From positions 868,001-932,000 of the forward strand of contig OY723275.1 of the NCBI GenBank assembly GCA_963210315.1: DNA of 64,000 nucleotides. The letters run 5' to 3'. Made by a program: the position numbers and the translations under genes. Positions 40,601 through 49,637 of the stretch are shown here, piece by piece; the first letter of the stretch is position 1; every line of letters begins with the position of its first letter. Source of the DNA: Rhynchopus euleeides (taxonomy: Eukaryota > Euglenozoa > Diplonemea > Diplonemida > Diplonemidae). Below the pieces are notes generated by a model. It was not told the origin of the DNA. It saw nothing but the letters and a program-made list of their open reading frames with translations, and made no database searches.

Positions 40601-43600
40601 TGATCGCCAGGGATAGGTCGCGCTGGCGGAGGGGCTCGCCCGGGCGCTTGTGAGGGTCCACCCAGTCCGCCTCCGCCACCAGCTCGTTGTGGGCGGTCGC
40701 TGCCACGCGCCACGCATCCGCATCCCAACGATATCCGCTGTCCAGCTGCACACATAGGGGGAAGAAGGAGCTAGCCGCCGCCAAAGCCGCAGCGGTGATG
40801 TGGTCCTCCGACCTCCGAATGCCCATACCCCCTAGCCTGACGGGCAGGGCCGCCTGGTCTCGCGCATCGTCAGGGAGGGTCCCGTCCCTGTCCCCGAGCA
40901 CAGATGCCAGCACCATCCCGATTTCCTTGTCATACTGGCGAAGGTATTCTCTCCCGGCGTACCCAATTGCGCGCATCTGGAAGACCAGCTTGCAGAAGCC
41001 TTCACAGTGTCGCAGGAGGGTCATGGCCACTTGCGCGTCTTGGAGGTGGTGAAGCTGGCGCAGGTTCGGGATGAACTTCTCTCTCAGTTTTGTATCCATC
41101 ACCCGCTCGCAGAATTCCGCATCCCCCACCGGAGCCCCGAGGAACTCGAAGTTGTGGTGGAGGAGGTCCATGCGAGTCGCGCGCTCCTTTTCCGTCGCGG
41201 CTACATCAAGGCCCGCTCCCCGGAGGCCCTCCACCGAGTGCCCATTCAGCGAGATCACTTCGCATTTGCGGCGTGCCACCACCAGGCCCAGCTCCGCGCT
41301 CCGCCGCTCGAGGATCGCGAACGCGTGGCCGACCGCCCCGGGGGAGCCCATCAGCGTGCCATCGTCCAAGTACCACACGCTGCCCTCCACCCCCGGCAGC
41401 TTGCCTAGGTCCTCGGTCAGCTGGCGGATGGCCAGGGAGAACAGGAGCGGCCCGAGGGGGTCCCCCTGCTGTACCCCCCTCTGCGATTCGAGCACTTCGC
41501 CACGGTATATCAGGGCTGAGGGCGACGCGTAGCACCACTCGACCCACGCCGACAGCTCCGGGAGGTCCCGCCTGACAGCATCGATGAACGCCTGCCTGTT
41601 AACCATGTTAAAGGCGTTGGCATAGTCGATCTTCAGCAGGACCTTGTCCGCCCCCCTGTTGCGCGCCGCGAAGTCCTTCACGACCGCCGTGGCCGCCTCC
41701 AGTCCGCCGTCCACCGCCACTCCTACTTGCCTCCCCTTCAGGAGGAGCTTCCCAGCCTGTTCCCTGACGTCTGCGGTGAGGGTTTTGGCCACCAGGCGGC
41801 GGAGGGTCTCCCCAACCGCGATCGGGCGGATCCCCGCGTCTGGCTTGGGGAGCGCGACCAGAGACGCGCCCGCGATGTGCCGGGCCAGCTGCGGGGGGGC
41901 CTCGCCTCTGCGCAGGACATTCACCACCGCCGTGAGGGCCGGAAGCACATCCACTCCCTCCACCTGGACGAGCTCCCGGAGGTGGTCCGCCCTCAGGCCT
42001 GAGGGGCCGGCGCCCGTGCCCCTCGGTAACCCCTTCAGCGCTTTAAACACCTCGGCGGGGGTGGCATCCGCGGGCACTACCCGCGTCGCCGCGGAGATGG
42101 CTGGGCTGTCCGCTTCCGGGTGCATTGCTAGGAGCTTCGCTTTCGTGGCAGGGGTGGCAGGCGCCAGGCCGGCGCTCCTGGTGCGCGCCATCGCCGCCGA
42201 ATACCGCCCTTGTCTCGCCGCTTGCACCACCGCTTCCTCCGTCTCCTCCCATGTGGGGGCAGCCTCCACCCGTCCCGGGCCCGGGGCTTCCGTCCGGGCC
42301 CGGCGCCAGAGCTCCGACGCGCGTCCTTCCCGCCAGAGGATGATCGCCTCCTCCCGGGCCCGCTTCGCCAGCAGCTGCTTCTTCTTCCCTCCACGGTAGG
42401 TGCGGAAGAGGGTTTTGGGCACCAAGAGGAGGCGGAGCCACGCCGTGGTGCTCGAACTATTCGCTGCGACATCCCACAGGGCCTGGCTATAGGCTACCGC
42501 CGCCGGGCGGAGGATCGCCCCGGGGACCGACAGCGACACCCCCACTCGCTCCGTGTGGATGCTCTCAAGGGGAGGGAGGCGACCCGCATCCGCTGCCTCC
42601 GCCGCAGAGGGTGCGCGCCTGTTCGGCACCACAGGGGTCGCGCCACGTGGGCGGCACTTCACGCAGGAGTCCAAGGAGGTGCTCATTACCTTCGAGCACC
42701 ACATGCACTTCTTCATGCCCAGCAGACGAAGCGCGCTCGGCGGGAACTCCTCACCCTGGTCTGCGTGCGCCTGGGCGTGCTTGCGGAGCGTCTCCTTGGA
42801 CGAATACGGCGTATGCCGGTGGAGAGCCGAGCCCGCGCAGGCCGTGAGGGGGCAGAACCAGCGGCGACGCACATCCCCCAGGCCCGCCCCTTCTGCCTCC
42901 TGGGCACCCTCCCCTAGGGCCGCCGGGCAGGCGTCTCGACACGTGGCTGGGCTGAGGTGGGCCGGCGCCGCGCTCTCTCGAAGGGCCCTGCGTCGGGCAA
43001 GGGGCATGGCCACTCCCTCGTAGTGGTTGCCAGAGAGAGCCACCACCCTGACATCTGCGGGGGCTGGCCCCTGCTTCTTAGGGCGCCGCGGGTCCACACG
43101 GATTGCCTGACCCCTGCCCTCCTGCACCACCACCACTGACAAGTCCCACGCTCCCGCCGCCAGGTGCAGCGCGAGGTGGTCCCCATGCGCCGCACCAGCC
43201 AGGCCCGCCCGATACTCCTCGACCCGCCTGGCGTCCCCTAACAAGTGAAGCAGTTGAGGTTTCACCGAGGCGTCCCCTGCACGCCGGGACAGCTCGGAGC
43301 GCATGCCCACTATGTCGTCGTGGGAGGGGAGGGCGGCCGTGGGCGTGAGTGCCGCGAAGAGGCAGTCCCCTGTCGCCTGATTCGGCACCCTGGACCCCCC
43401 GAACTGCGACAGGACCTCGTCCACCCCAGTCCAGTCCTCCTCCATCTCCAGGTCCCCACCGCACAGGTCGCGCGGGCCGAGGAAGAGCGGGGGGCGCTCT
43501 GACGTTGCGCACAGGAGGCGGGTCCGTCTCATGGGCTGTACGGAGCGCCACAAGTCCAGGGTCACCGCGTCCCGCATCTCCGACTCCCGCAGCCGCGCTG

Positions 43601-45404
43601 CCGTCACGGCCACCTCCACCCCAGCCCAGACGAGACACGCGAGCGACAGGAACCCCAGCCCCCAGACCCCGCCCGACAGGGCCCCCGCCGACGCCAGGAC
43701 CGGCAACACCTCTGCCACTCGCTCCGCCCGACTCACCCGACGCAGCGCGTCCAGCCCGGCGCCGATCCGGTCCTCCGAGCGGCGGACGGAGGCAGGCAGG
43801 AGAACCTCCAGGCGCGGCCTGCGGGCCACCCATCGGGATCGCCTGCGGGCCCTCCACGACCAGCGAGGGAGCCAGCCGCGTCGGTTGGCCAGGCGGCGCT
43901 GCCGTACCATCGCCGAGCCCACCAGCACCCACCCGCCCGTCGCCAGCCCGTATGCGGACGCCGCCACCACTCCTGCCCGTAGATCGCTCGCAGATAGGAC
44001 CTCAACCCAGAGCGCGCCGGCGGCGATCACGGCCGCCCCGCCCAGGCCCGCCGCCAGCCCGCACGCCTCCGTGAACCCCGGGAGCACACCCGCCGCCCTG
44101 CCCGACACCCTCAGCCAGCGCACCACCCGGCTCACCCGCCCTAGGGCCCAGGAAATGCCCCGCGCCGCTCTTGATGGGGACAGCCCCGCAGCCAGCAGTA
44201 CGGGCAGGACCCCCAACCCCCACCACCAGGCCCAGGCCGTCTCTCCCTGTAGTGCGACCCACCTAGGCTCCCAGACGAAGACGAACCCCCAGCACGCAGC
44301 AGCTGACGAGGCCCAGGCGCGTTCCACCCCGCCCGCCACCACCCAGCAGCACCCTCCCACCACCGCTGCTCTCCACGCTTTCGACTGCCCCCACACACTG
44401 TGCATCAGCCTCGTCGCCCGTCTCCGCCCGACTGCCCACCAGCCTCGCGCCCGGCACCGACTCAGGGCAAATACAGCCGGCCACCAGCTCCAGCCCAGCG
44501 TCCCCGCCACCACCACCGCCCACCCAAGAGTCGCCCTTACCCAGCCAACCCCCCAGTACCCGCCCAGGGGGGGGAGCTCGGGGGAGGGGGGTGGAAAGAC
44601 ATAAGCTGGGAGGGGGGAGCCCGGGACGGGGGGGGGACCACACGACACTCCCTCCCACCATCCCCCACAACGCGGGCAGAGCCCATCTCGTCCCCCCCTG
44701 TCAGCTATCACGCCGGGGGCGCCGTACTTGGCCCCGCGGGGGCGGCTAAGCGGCTTCCGCCGCTCCAGAGGCCCTGCGGGCGTGGTCTCTGCAGCGGTGA
44801 CCGCCGCTGCCTGCTCGGGGGGGGGCCGCGGCCCTTCCGCAGCCGTCGGGGAGTGCCGTTGGGGGGTGCATGAAGCCGGTGGGTCAGACCGGTGTGCTGT
44901 TGTTGGGGGGGGGCCCGTGTGGGCCCCGCCCTCCCCCGGCTCCGCCTGTCCCGGTGCTGCCGCCGCCGCCGCAGCCGTTGCTGCCGCTGCTCCCGCCGCT
45001 ACCGGGGGCGACCCGGGCTGCCCACGTGCGGGGGGTTGCGACCCCCGCGCCGCTGCCGCTACCGGGGGCGGCCCGGGCTGCACTCGTGTGGGGGGCTGCG
45101 ACCCCCCCGTCTCCCTCGCTACCGGGGGCGGCCCGGGCTGCTCTCCCGCTGGGGGCGTGAGCGCCGCCACCAGCAGCGCCATGAGGGCCCACTGCCCTCG
45201 CCTCCTCGCGTGCCCACGGCCGGGCGCATCTCGCGCCTCCATCACGACTCGCGCTCGCGTGCGTCGGGGGTGGGAAGGGGGGGACTGGGAAGGGAAGGGG
45301 AACAGAGCCCGAGGGACAAGTGGCCCCAGGGGGAGTGGTTTTTTGCTTGGGGATACGCTATTAGCCCAACCAGCCCTCCCGACTCTGCCCGCCCGCAAGT
45401 TCAA
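37668..45404 (-). CDS. LINE polyprotein: OTU, zinc fingers, reverse transcriptase, RLE endonuclease, second OTU, zinc finger
   Basis: 2578 residues. Residues 1-650: Pro/Ala repeats, then several hydrophobic stretches separated by Arg-rich loops. OTU-like domain 1 at ~660-790 (GDCLFAAL; ALSGNHYEGV). Zinc fingers at ~830-920 (RRWFCPLTACAG, RKHAQAHA, KKCMWCSKVM). Reverse transcriptase at ~1080-1420 with RGVQQGDPLGPLLF and the intact active site WYLDDGTL (~1343). Then a CHECGDAMDVLGAHVFSC knuckle and restriction-like endonuclease residues in KPADVFLPCG and RGRAIDVTVW (~1670-1760). OTU-like domain 2 at ~1975-2100 (VGDCAFDAL; QHGHYVPLV). A FYVE/RING-like finger at ~2143-2175 (CEKCRRPFDR, CGRCWRKVCASC). 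The tail has three QGGGSQTSNTAPSG repeats. RLE-class elements such as NeSL and R2 share RT plus RLE; protease domains are known in some. The true start could be later than 45404. Confidence 0.85.
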   Translation of the reverse strand: MNLRAGRVGRAGWANSVSPSKKPLPLGPLVPRALFPFPSQSPPSHPRRTRARVVMEARDAPGRGHARRRGQWALMALLVAALTPPAGEQPGPPPVARETGGSQPPTRVQPGPPPVAAAARGSQPPARGQPGSPPVAAGAAAATAAAAAAAPGQAEPGEGGAHTGPPPTTAHRSDPPASCTPQRHSPTAAEGPRPPPEQAAAVTAAETTPAGPLERRKPLSRPRGAKYGAPGVIADRGGRDGLCPRCGGWWEGVSCGPPPVPGSPLPAYVFPPPSPELPPLGGYWGVGWVRATLGWAVVVAGTLGWSWWPAVFALSRCRARGWWAVGRRRATRLMHSVWGQSKAWRAAVVGGCCWVVAGGVERAWASSAAACWGFVFVWEPRWVALQGETAWAWWWGLGVLPVLLAAGLSPSRAARGISWALGRVSRVVRWLRVSGRAAGVLPGFTEACGLAAGLGGAAVIAAGALWVEVLSASDLRAGVVAASAYGLATGGWVLVGSAMVRQRRLANRRGWLPRWSWRARRRSRWVARRPRLEVLLPASVRRSEDRIGAGLDALRRVSRAERVAEVLPVLASAGALSGGVWGLGFLSLACLVWAGVEVAVTAARLRESEMRDAVTLDLWRSVQPMRRTRLLCATSERPPLFLGPRDLCGGDLEMEEDWTGVDEVLSQFGGSRVPNQATGDCLFAALTPTAALPSHDDIVGMRSELSRRAGDASVKPQLLHLLGDARRVEEYRAGLAGAAHGDHLALHLAAGAWDLSVVVVQEGRGQAIRVDPRRPKKQGPAPADVRVVALSGNHYEGVAMPLARRRALRESAAPAHLSPATCRDACPAALGEGAQEAEGAGLGDVRRRWFCPLTACAGSALHRHTPYSSKETLRKHAQAHADQGEEFPPSALRLLGMKKCMWCSKVMSTSLDSCVKCRPRGATPVVPNRRAPSAAEAADAGRLPPLESIHTERVGVSLSVPGAILRPAAVAYSQALWDVAANSSSTTAWLRLLLVPKTLFRTYRGGKKKQLLAKRAREEAIILWREGRASELWRRARTEAPGPGRVEAAPTWEETEEAVVQAARQGRYSAAMARTRSAGLAPATPATKAKLLAMHPEADSPAISAATRVVPADATPAEVFKALKGLPRGTGAGPSGLRADHLRELVQVEGVDVLPALTAVVNVLRRGEAPPQLARHIAGASLVALPKPDAGIRPIAVGETLRRLVAKTLTADVREQAGKLLLKGRQVGVAVDGGLEAATAVVKDFAARNRGADKVLLKIDYANAFNMVNRQAFIDAVRRDLPELSAWVEWCYASPSALIYRGEVLESQRGVQQGDPLGPLLFSLAIRQLTEDLGKLPGVEGSVWYLDDGTLMGSPGAVGHAFAILERRSAELGLVVARRKCEVISLNGHSVEGLRGAGLDVAATEKERATRMDLLHHNFEFLGAPVGDAEFCERVMDTKLREKFIPNLRQLHHLQDAQVAMTLLRHCEGFCKLVFQMRAIGYAGREYLRQYDKEIGMVLASVLGDRDGTLPDDARDQAALPVRLGGMGIRRSEDHITAAALAAASSFFPLCVQLDSGYRWDADAWRVAATAHNELVAEADWVDPHKRPGEPLRQRDLSLAIISRQHETLLAEADVLSKGRQLSASLPGAGAWVTVTPEQQFAMGREEYQVAARLRLGLVVFAPGSRCHECGDAMDVLGAHVFSCQASADRIKRHDAVKLGVLGLARDAGLGPQLEPNHLLLGGGKPADVFLPCGIGESRGRAIDVTVWSTCAESARQGAARARGYTASRAEASKHRKHGARCQEVEIAFSAFALEQSGGMGPEAVRLFRHLVSFAVDHKLGDRAELTRSWAARIVVPLMRAVGRSSLRRGALCTDLRSGQTRERVLPDPLVGVEPDYFFAPDTDLAPAPHFDGHMDAEDFMCDPDDAAGPEEPTPEPEPAPPRRPRPPPPPAEGDLPQPAGGVAADPLAQLLEWRGQTDGRLSLSSLQQQARLGLVEPDGWSFRVGDCAFDALATLGARSVKQSSGWLRQEAVRRAMRDPDLRMRVEEGPNQWAEQMMRAGSDDVRTWADFIALAAAARVTRCVVLVLIDNHQPMLLSPVGAGAVVDAHCLRRTGGQHGHYVPLVMPEPMRQHLAGLPPKPMAADVTGCDGDSPMQMVRQGGSAGQVEECEKCRRPFDRSARHHACGRCWRKVCASCAVRGERCPGYIDRVAVDVDAPDPAEQPAVTPDLREVLESARARPRRRKPIPSRMHDTPMGPRQPSAPHDSSGAAHHPTRVKEEVAEEPVAPGQDVEMHQGGGSQTSNTAPSGAPSATHGHSVPPAESASRAAPAPMQGQAQHAECPPSGSGATENHQGGGSQTSNTAPSGVPSAAPITAAGAQPSGPAQAARRRQGGGSHTFNTAPSGTSGGTAPGGAGGIQGVAATMMRNAAQARRDGQRRSRTAASSRRLEELRQGDAAGPMEFDDDPANVWEPEDDLQAIDAYGDDETPAANIPALQELAASRVWAEGVVARARGMAPCVSMGGAIPRTVEAWRHCFHPSYGLCPLSPRVAGDVAAEWLQARILQGGAQAEPGNQTREPGVSLRVYMRKLQTEVERGE
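44990..45160 (-). repeat. 60-bp tandem repeats in the 5' part of the LINE gene
   Basis: Three units containing CTACCGGGGGCGGCCCGGGCT (one base varies). They encode Pro/Ala-rich repeats such as SQPPARGQPGSPPVAAG. Confidence 0.8.
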
Positions 45405-46018
45405 GAAGAAGTTTGGAAAGGGGAAAAGGGATGGGGGAGAGGAGGGAGAGGGAGGGGTTTTTGAAAGGGGAGGGGAGAACCCAACCGACCAGGGGGGGGG
45501 GGAGCGCGAGTGTGTATACCAATGAAGTACAGAAACTGTAGCTTAAGAAATCGTTGGTGATTTTTTGACATTTTTCGCGATTTTCTACAACTACTCGCCC
45601 ACACAAAAACCGTTTTTTAGCAGGGAAATGCAACGAATCAACGAATTAAGCCGTTTTAACCCCTTTCGTGCACTTTTTGGTCCCAGAAGGGGGTATATGG
45701 GGTGTTGGGGTCCCCCTACGACTTGTCCATTTTTGGACATTTTTGGGTCAGATTCCGGAATCCGATTCTCGATTCCGGAATCGGTGGAATCCGATTCTGG
45801 ATTCTGGAATCGGATTCCACCGATTCCACGATTCCGGAATCGGTGATTTCGATTCCGGAATCGGATTCCACAATTTTGGAATCGGCGTTTTCGATTCCGG
45901 AATCCGATTCCACTCTTTTTCTGGAATCGTGGAATCCGGATTCTGATTCCGAATCCGGATTCCACGATTCCCGGAATCGAAAATTTTTATTTGGAATCCG
46001 ATTCAATGCAGCCCATGG

Positions 46019-46378
46019 CACCACCACCCGCCATCCGAGAGCTGTATTGACTTTGCGCCCTTCCGTTGCATTCACCTCGCCACGCATATTGCACCGTTCA
46101 GTACCAGTGCTCTTGGGCCAGGCAAAGTAGACCGCAGCAACTACCAATTCTGGCACAATGGGTACCACGACAGCGCACTTCGTGTGTTCCCGGAATGTAC
46201 AGCTCGTGTTGCAACAGTCGTTGTCAACACATCCCGGTTGTGGAGCACTGCTGCACAGGAATCACACGACCATCTGGACTTGTTCCGTACCTACAGGCAG
46301 CCTCCCGGTGCATGGTGGCAGGGAGGTACATATACAAGCCAGAACTCATCGAAGACCTGGCTAATGCCACCTACATAG
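46019..46378 (+). CDS. Unrecognised coding fragment abutting a CATG-element end
   Basis: An open frame starts at the element junction and runs 120 codons. Composition looks coding (blocks SNYQFWHNGYHDSALRVF, TARVATVVVNTSRLW, DLFRTYRQPPGAWWQ). The last ~20 residues run into the duplicated segment, in a different frame from the one conserved there (RYIYKPELIED). A splice acceptor at GGCAG/GGAGG, about 46319, may therefore separate two exons. I do not recognise the family. Confidence 0.35.
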   Translation, partial: HHHPPSESCIDFAPFRCIHLATHIAPFSTSALGPGKVDRSNYQFWHNGYHDSALRVFPECTARVATVVVNTSRLWSTAAQESHDHLDLFRTYRQPPGAWWQGGTYTSQNSSKTWLMPPT

Positions 46379-46688
46379 CGCCTGACACCCACCGGATGAC
46401 GTGGTTGGCAAGCAACATGCATTGCAACCCTCAGATGTGGTGTGTTGGGGCATTTTCTTTTCCAACCTCCCACACAGTGGCACTGTCCGGTACCAAACGG
46501 TGGCACAAAATTTAGGTACCCCAATTCGGGCACCTGAGGTGCCCGGAATGGTGGAAAAGTGGGGTTCGATGGGTTTCCGGACCGATCTGGGGGGGTTTGG
46601 AGGGTTTACGGGGGCTTTGGGGCCTCTGCGCCGGTTTTTTGAAAAATCGTGTTTGTCCACGTAAAAGGGTGGCATTTGACCCCCCCTA
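46316..46688 (+). repeat. Second copy of the segment at 15624-15986
   Basis: Near identical, same orientation, including the coding-like C-terminus to a stop at 46515 (RYIYKPELIEDLANATYIAP, ending TKRWHKI). The copies part at about 46657, where CACGTAAAAGGGTGG is added before the C run. Confidence 0.7.
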
Positions 46689-48132
46689 CCCCCCCCCCCC
46701 CACCTCCCACCTCCCTCCCGGCCGGGGGCCGGTACGGTCGGTCGTCGGCTGCGCCCAAAGGGCGTGCGGTAGCCGATGCCCTTTTGTGCTCGCCTCCTCC
46801 CTCCCACACCTCTTTGTCCTCTTTCATGACGCGTCACCCTGCCTCCACGCTCTGACTTCTGTGACCCGCATGCCGCGTTGAGAGCAAGTCTTCCGTGTGC
46901 TGTCACCGAGACCAGGCCACTATCTGCTCTCAGGTTGGTAGCAATGGCCTTTTACCTGATGTCAAGCCCACGTGACAAAGACTCGTGCAGCTGAGGTCCT
47001 GGCTGGTCTGTCCTGTTGTCTGGGATCCTGTTCCCCCCCGCACCCCCCCTTCCCACACATGTCTGGTGCGTCGGTCGCGGGTTTGTGGCGCATCGGTCCT
47101 TTGGCCTGCCGGGCCTCCCCCCCGCACCCCCCCTCCACACGCGAACCGGTCCCCCTTTTTCAATTGCGACCCGGTTCCCGTGTTGTGTCGCGGCCCTCCC
47201 CGCCTCGCCTCCGACAGACTCTCCCCACAGTTGACGACGTGGGCAAACGGCGCCGACATCCTCTCATCACTTACCGTATTCTCATCAGGACGGTCGGTTT
47301 CCCTGACGCCACGACCACCAATGTGCTCCGATGCTTTTTGAAGGAGGTAGTTCATCCCCGACTCAGGCGTTTGCGGGAATGAGCTCGCCCACTTCTCCTG
47401 GAGGAGTACGCACCACCCGGTCGTGGCGCACCCGCACCCGCTGCACACCGCACATGACGAGTTGCGGTAGCAGCCGTACCCCACACAGGTTCGAGTGGTT
47501 TGCCATGGTCCTGCTCACGACGACCTGCAGGTCACCCGTTCCTGTCGTGCACGGGCAGGCAGTGCCAGGAGGTGGTGGCCTCGTCAATCTGGCAGGGTTT
47601 GAGTTTACCGGGGCGAGGCACTCCACTCTGGGTCTGCTGTTTGTGATGTAACAAGCAGGTCTGGCGGGGTGTTCAGGGTTCGGAGTGGCCCTCCTCGTTG
47701 GCATCCGTGCAGCAGCGCTATCGCGTCCCGGAATGCCCCGTGTCACACCGGTGGGAACAGGGGCCAGCACCGCCATCTCGAGGAGGACCCGGGCCGTTCT
47801 TTGGATTCTTCACAGTCGCAGCCTCCGGCTTGTCGTTGTCCGTCAGCGTAGCGCCCACCCAGCCTGCAGAGATCTTGCACCGTCTTCAACAGCAACTTTT
47901 GACCCGACAATTTTTGGGGCATTTTTTCACCAAAAAAATCACTCTGCGCGCCAAGTCGAAGACTTGTTTGGGGACTTTTGGTGTCCCCAATTTTTCAATT
48001 TTCGAAAAATAAGCTCACTTTGCTAAACTGGACCCAACTCCCCACACTCTTTTTTAAGCGAAAAACAGCAAATTTCGGCCGATTTTTTCTCATTTTTTCT
48101 CATTTTTTTTCACCGACTTTTCCATACCCCCA
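46689..48132. other. Intergenic, no gene recognised
   Basis: C run, then GC-rich sequence with CCGGCCGGGGGCCGG near 46718. A minus-strand frame at 47776-47363 and frames around 46930-47484 have fairly even composition but no motif or homologue I recognise. It ends in TTCCATACCCCC, the same right end as at 16484. Confidence 0.35.
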
Positions 48133-48771
48133 TTATACATGTATAATACTTGCATGTCAACTATTATACATGTATAATACATGTATATGCCTGAAATATA
48201 CATGTAAAATACATGTATATCAAGTAAAAATACATGTATAATACTTGCATGTCAACTATTATACATGTATCTTTACTTGATATACATGTATTTTACATGT
48301 ATATTTCATGCATTTACATGTATTTTACATGTATAATACTTGTCATGCAAGTATTATACATGTAAAATACTTGCATGACAAGTAAAATACTTGCATGCAA
48401 GTAAAATACATGTATTTTACTTGCATGCAAGTATTTTACTTGTCATGCAAGTATTATACATGTATTTTACTTGTCATGCAAGTATTTTACATGTATAATA
48501 CTTGCATGACAAGTATTATACATGTAAAATACATGTAAATGCATGAAATATACATGTAAAATACATGTATATCAAGTAAAGATACATGTATAATAGTTGA
48601 CATGCAAGTATTATACATGTATTTTTACTTGATATACATGTATTTTACATGTATATTTCAGGCATATACATGTATTATACATGTATAATAGTTGACATGC
48701 AAGTATTATACATGTATAATACATGTATATACTTGTAGTTATACATGTAAAATTTACAAGATCCCACCGTG
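48133..48771. mobile_element. ATACATG foldback element, left end truncated
   Basis: Matches 1280-1931 almost base for base. The terminal ~40 bp of the left arm are absent and the right end GATCCCACCGTG is intact. Confidence 0.85.
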
Positions 48772-48988
48772 TCTGTAATTCTGCTGACAAGGGCGCGCGG
48801 AAAGTCTCCAAAGGTTCCCGAAAGAGGCACTTTTTGGCCGGAAAAGTCGATTTTCGGTACACCTCAACAAAAAAGGCCCAAAAATTTCCGGCGCCTGCGG
48901 CGGGCTCCCCCCCCCCCCCACACGCGCACGTAAAGTGCGCGGCCCGGGACGTGTTCTCCCGGAAAAAGTCGATTTTCGGTACACCTTA
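48772..48988 (+). repeat. Fragment of the CATG-element GC module
   Basis: Contains two copies of AAGTCGATTTTCGGTACACC around CCGGCGCCTGCGGCGGGCTC and CACGTAAAGTGCGCGG, as in E1 at 23190-23470. No element ends nearby, so it is a detached fragment. Confidence 0.75.
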
Positions 48989-49637
48989 CAGGGGGGGGTC
49001 AAATAAACGTACTTAGTTGAATAGTAGTACTTAGCCGAATAGTAGTACTTATTTTTTTGGGGCTCTGGGGCACGTTGGGCCGTTGAATAGTAGTACTTAC
49101 TTTTCACCCTTTTTTTTTGGGGAAATTTTTCGTTTTTTTTGAGATTTTCTTTTTGGAGACACACAAATCTGCAAACTTTGGGGCAAGGAATGGGGACAAC
49201 GGGGTCTATTGGTGCCACTTAGGGGAACCAGGGTGCACGGGGTCCGTAGAGGGGGGAAGTGACCTACGCTCAAAGATATGTCGTGACGAAGGGAATCGGG
49301 GCATCCCCCCTCAGACACATACGGACGGGAAACCAGCGAACCCGCAAACTCCTGCGGTCCAGAGGCATCAGAACCACTGCTGAAGACCGCAAACCCGGAA
49401 ACCCGCAAACTCCTGGGGTCCAGAGGCGTCAAAATCACTGCTGAAGAGCGGCGCGCATTAAACGACTCCTCATCTACGGCGTCCGCAGTCCCTACCACCA
49501 ACGAGAAGATGTGGACGGATGGCCCCAGACACACCTCACCATAGATGTAGCCTTCGAGGACCAGCTGAGCCCACCCCCCACCCCCCGCAGCCCCCTTCCC
49601 TGACGTTGTTTGACATTCTCTCCTGTTGTGCAGCACT
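48989..49637. other. Intergenic with short repeats
   Basis: Three copies of GAATAGTAGTACTTA (49018-49095) and two copies of CCGCAAACTCCTG followed by GGTCCAGAGGC (49345 and 49410). No gene recognised. Confidence 0.5.

Larger units (their letters stand above)
37476..45552 (-). mobile_element. RLE-type non-LTR retrotransposon inserted in CATG element E2
   Basis: Boundaries come from comparison with E1: E2 sequence stops at GGGCCTCTGTGAA (37475) and resumes at about GATTTTTTGACATTTTT (45553), with a few target bases lost and no clear target duplication. A single long minus-strand gene fills it. The 3' side (37476-37667) is a short untranslated region ending in pyrimidines, not poly(A). The 5' side is G-rich. 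Confidence 0.75.
34850..46017 (-). mobile_element. CATG element E2, interrupted by two hAT-like elements and a LINE
   Basis: In inverse orientation to E1. Order: half a 419-bp unit (34850-35070), GC hairpin, GC modules, AT-rich part, LINE insertion at 37476-45552, then the GATTCCGGAATC palindromes and end CAATGCAGCCCATG at 46017. With insertions removed it matches the reverse complement of E1 from end to end, apart from having only half a 419-bp unit. Right flank GCACCAC. Confidence 0.75.

Noticed and set aside
47363..47776. 137-residue minus-strand gene
   Set aside because: Composition is plausible but there is no recognisable motif, homologous copy in the window or clear start, so it was left within the intergenic entry.
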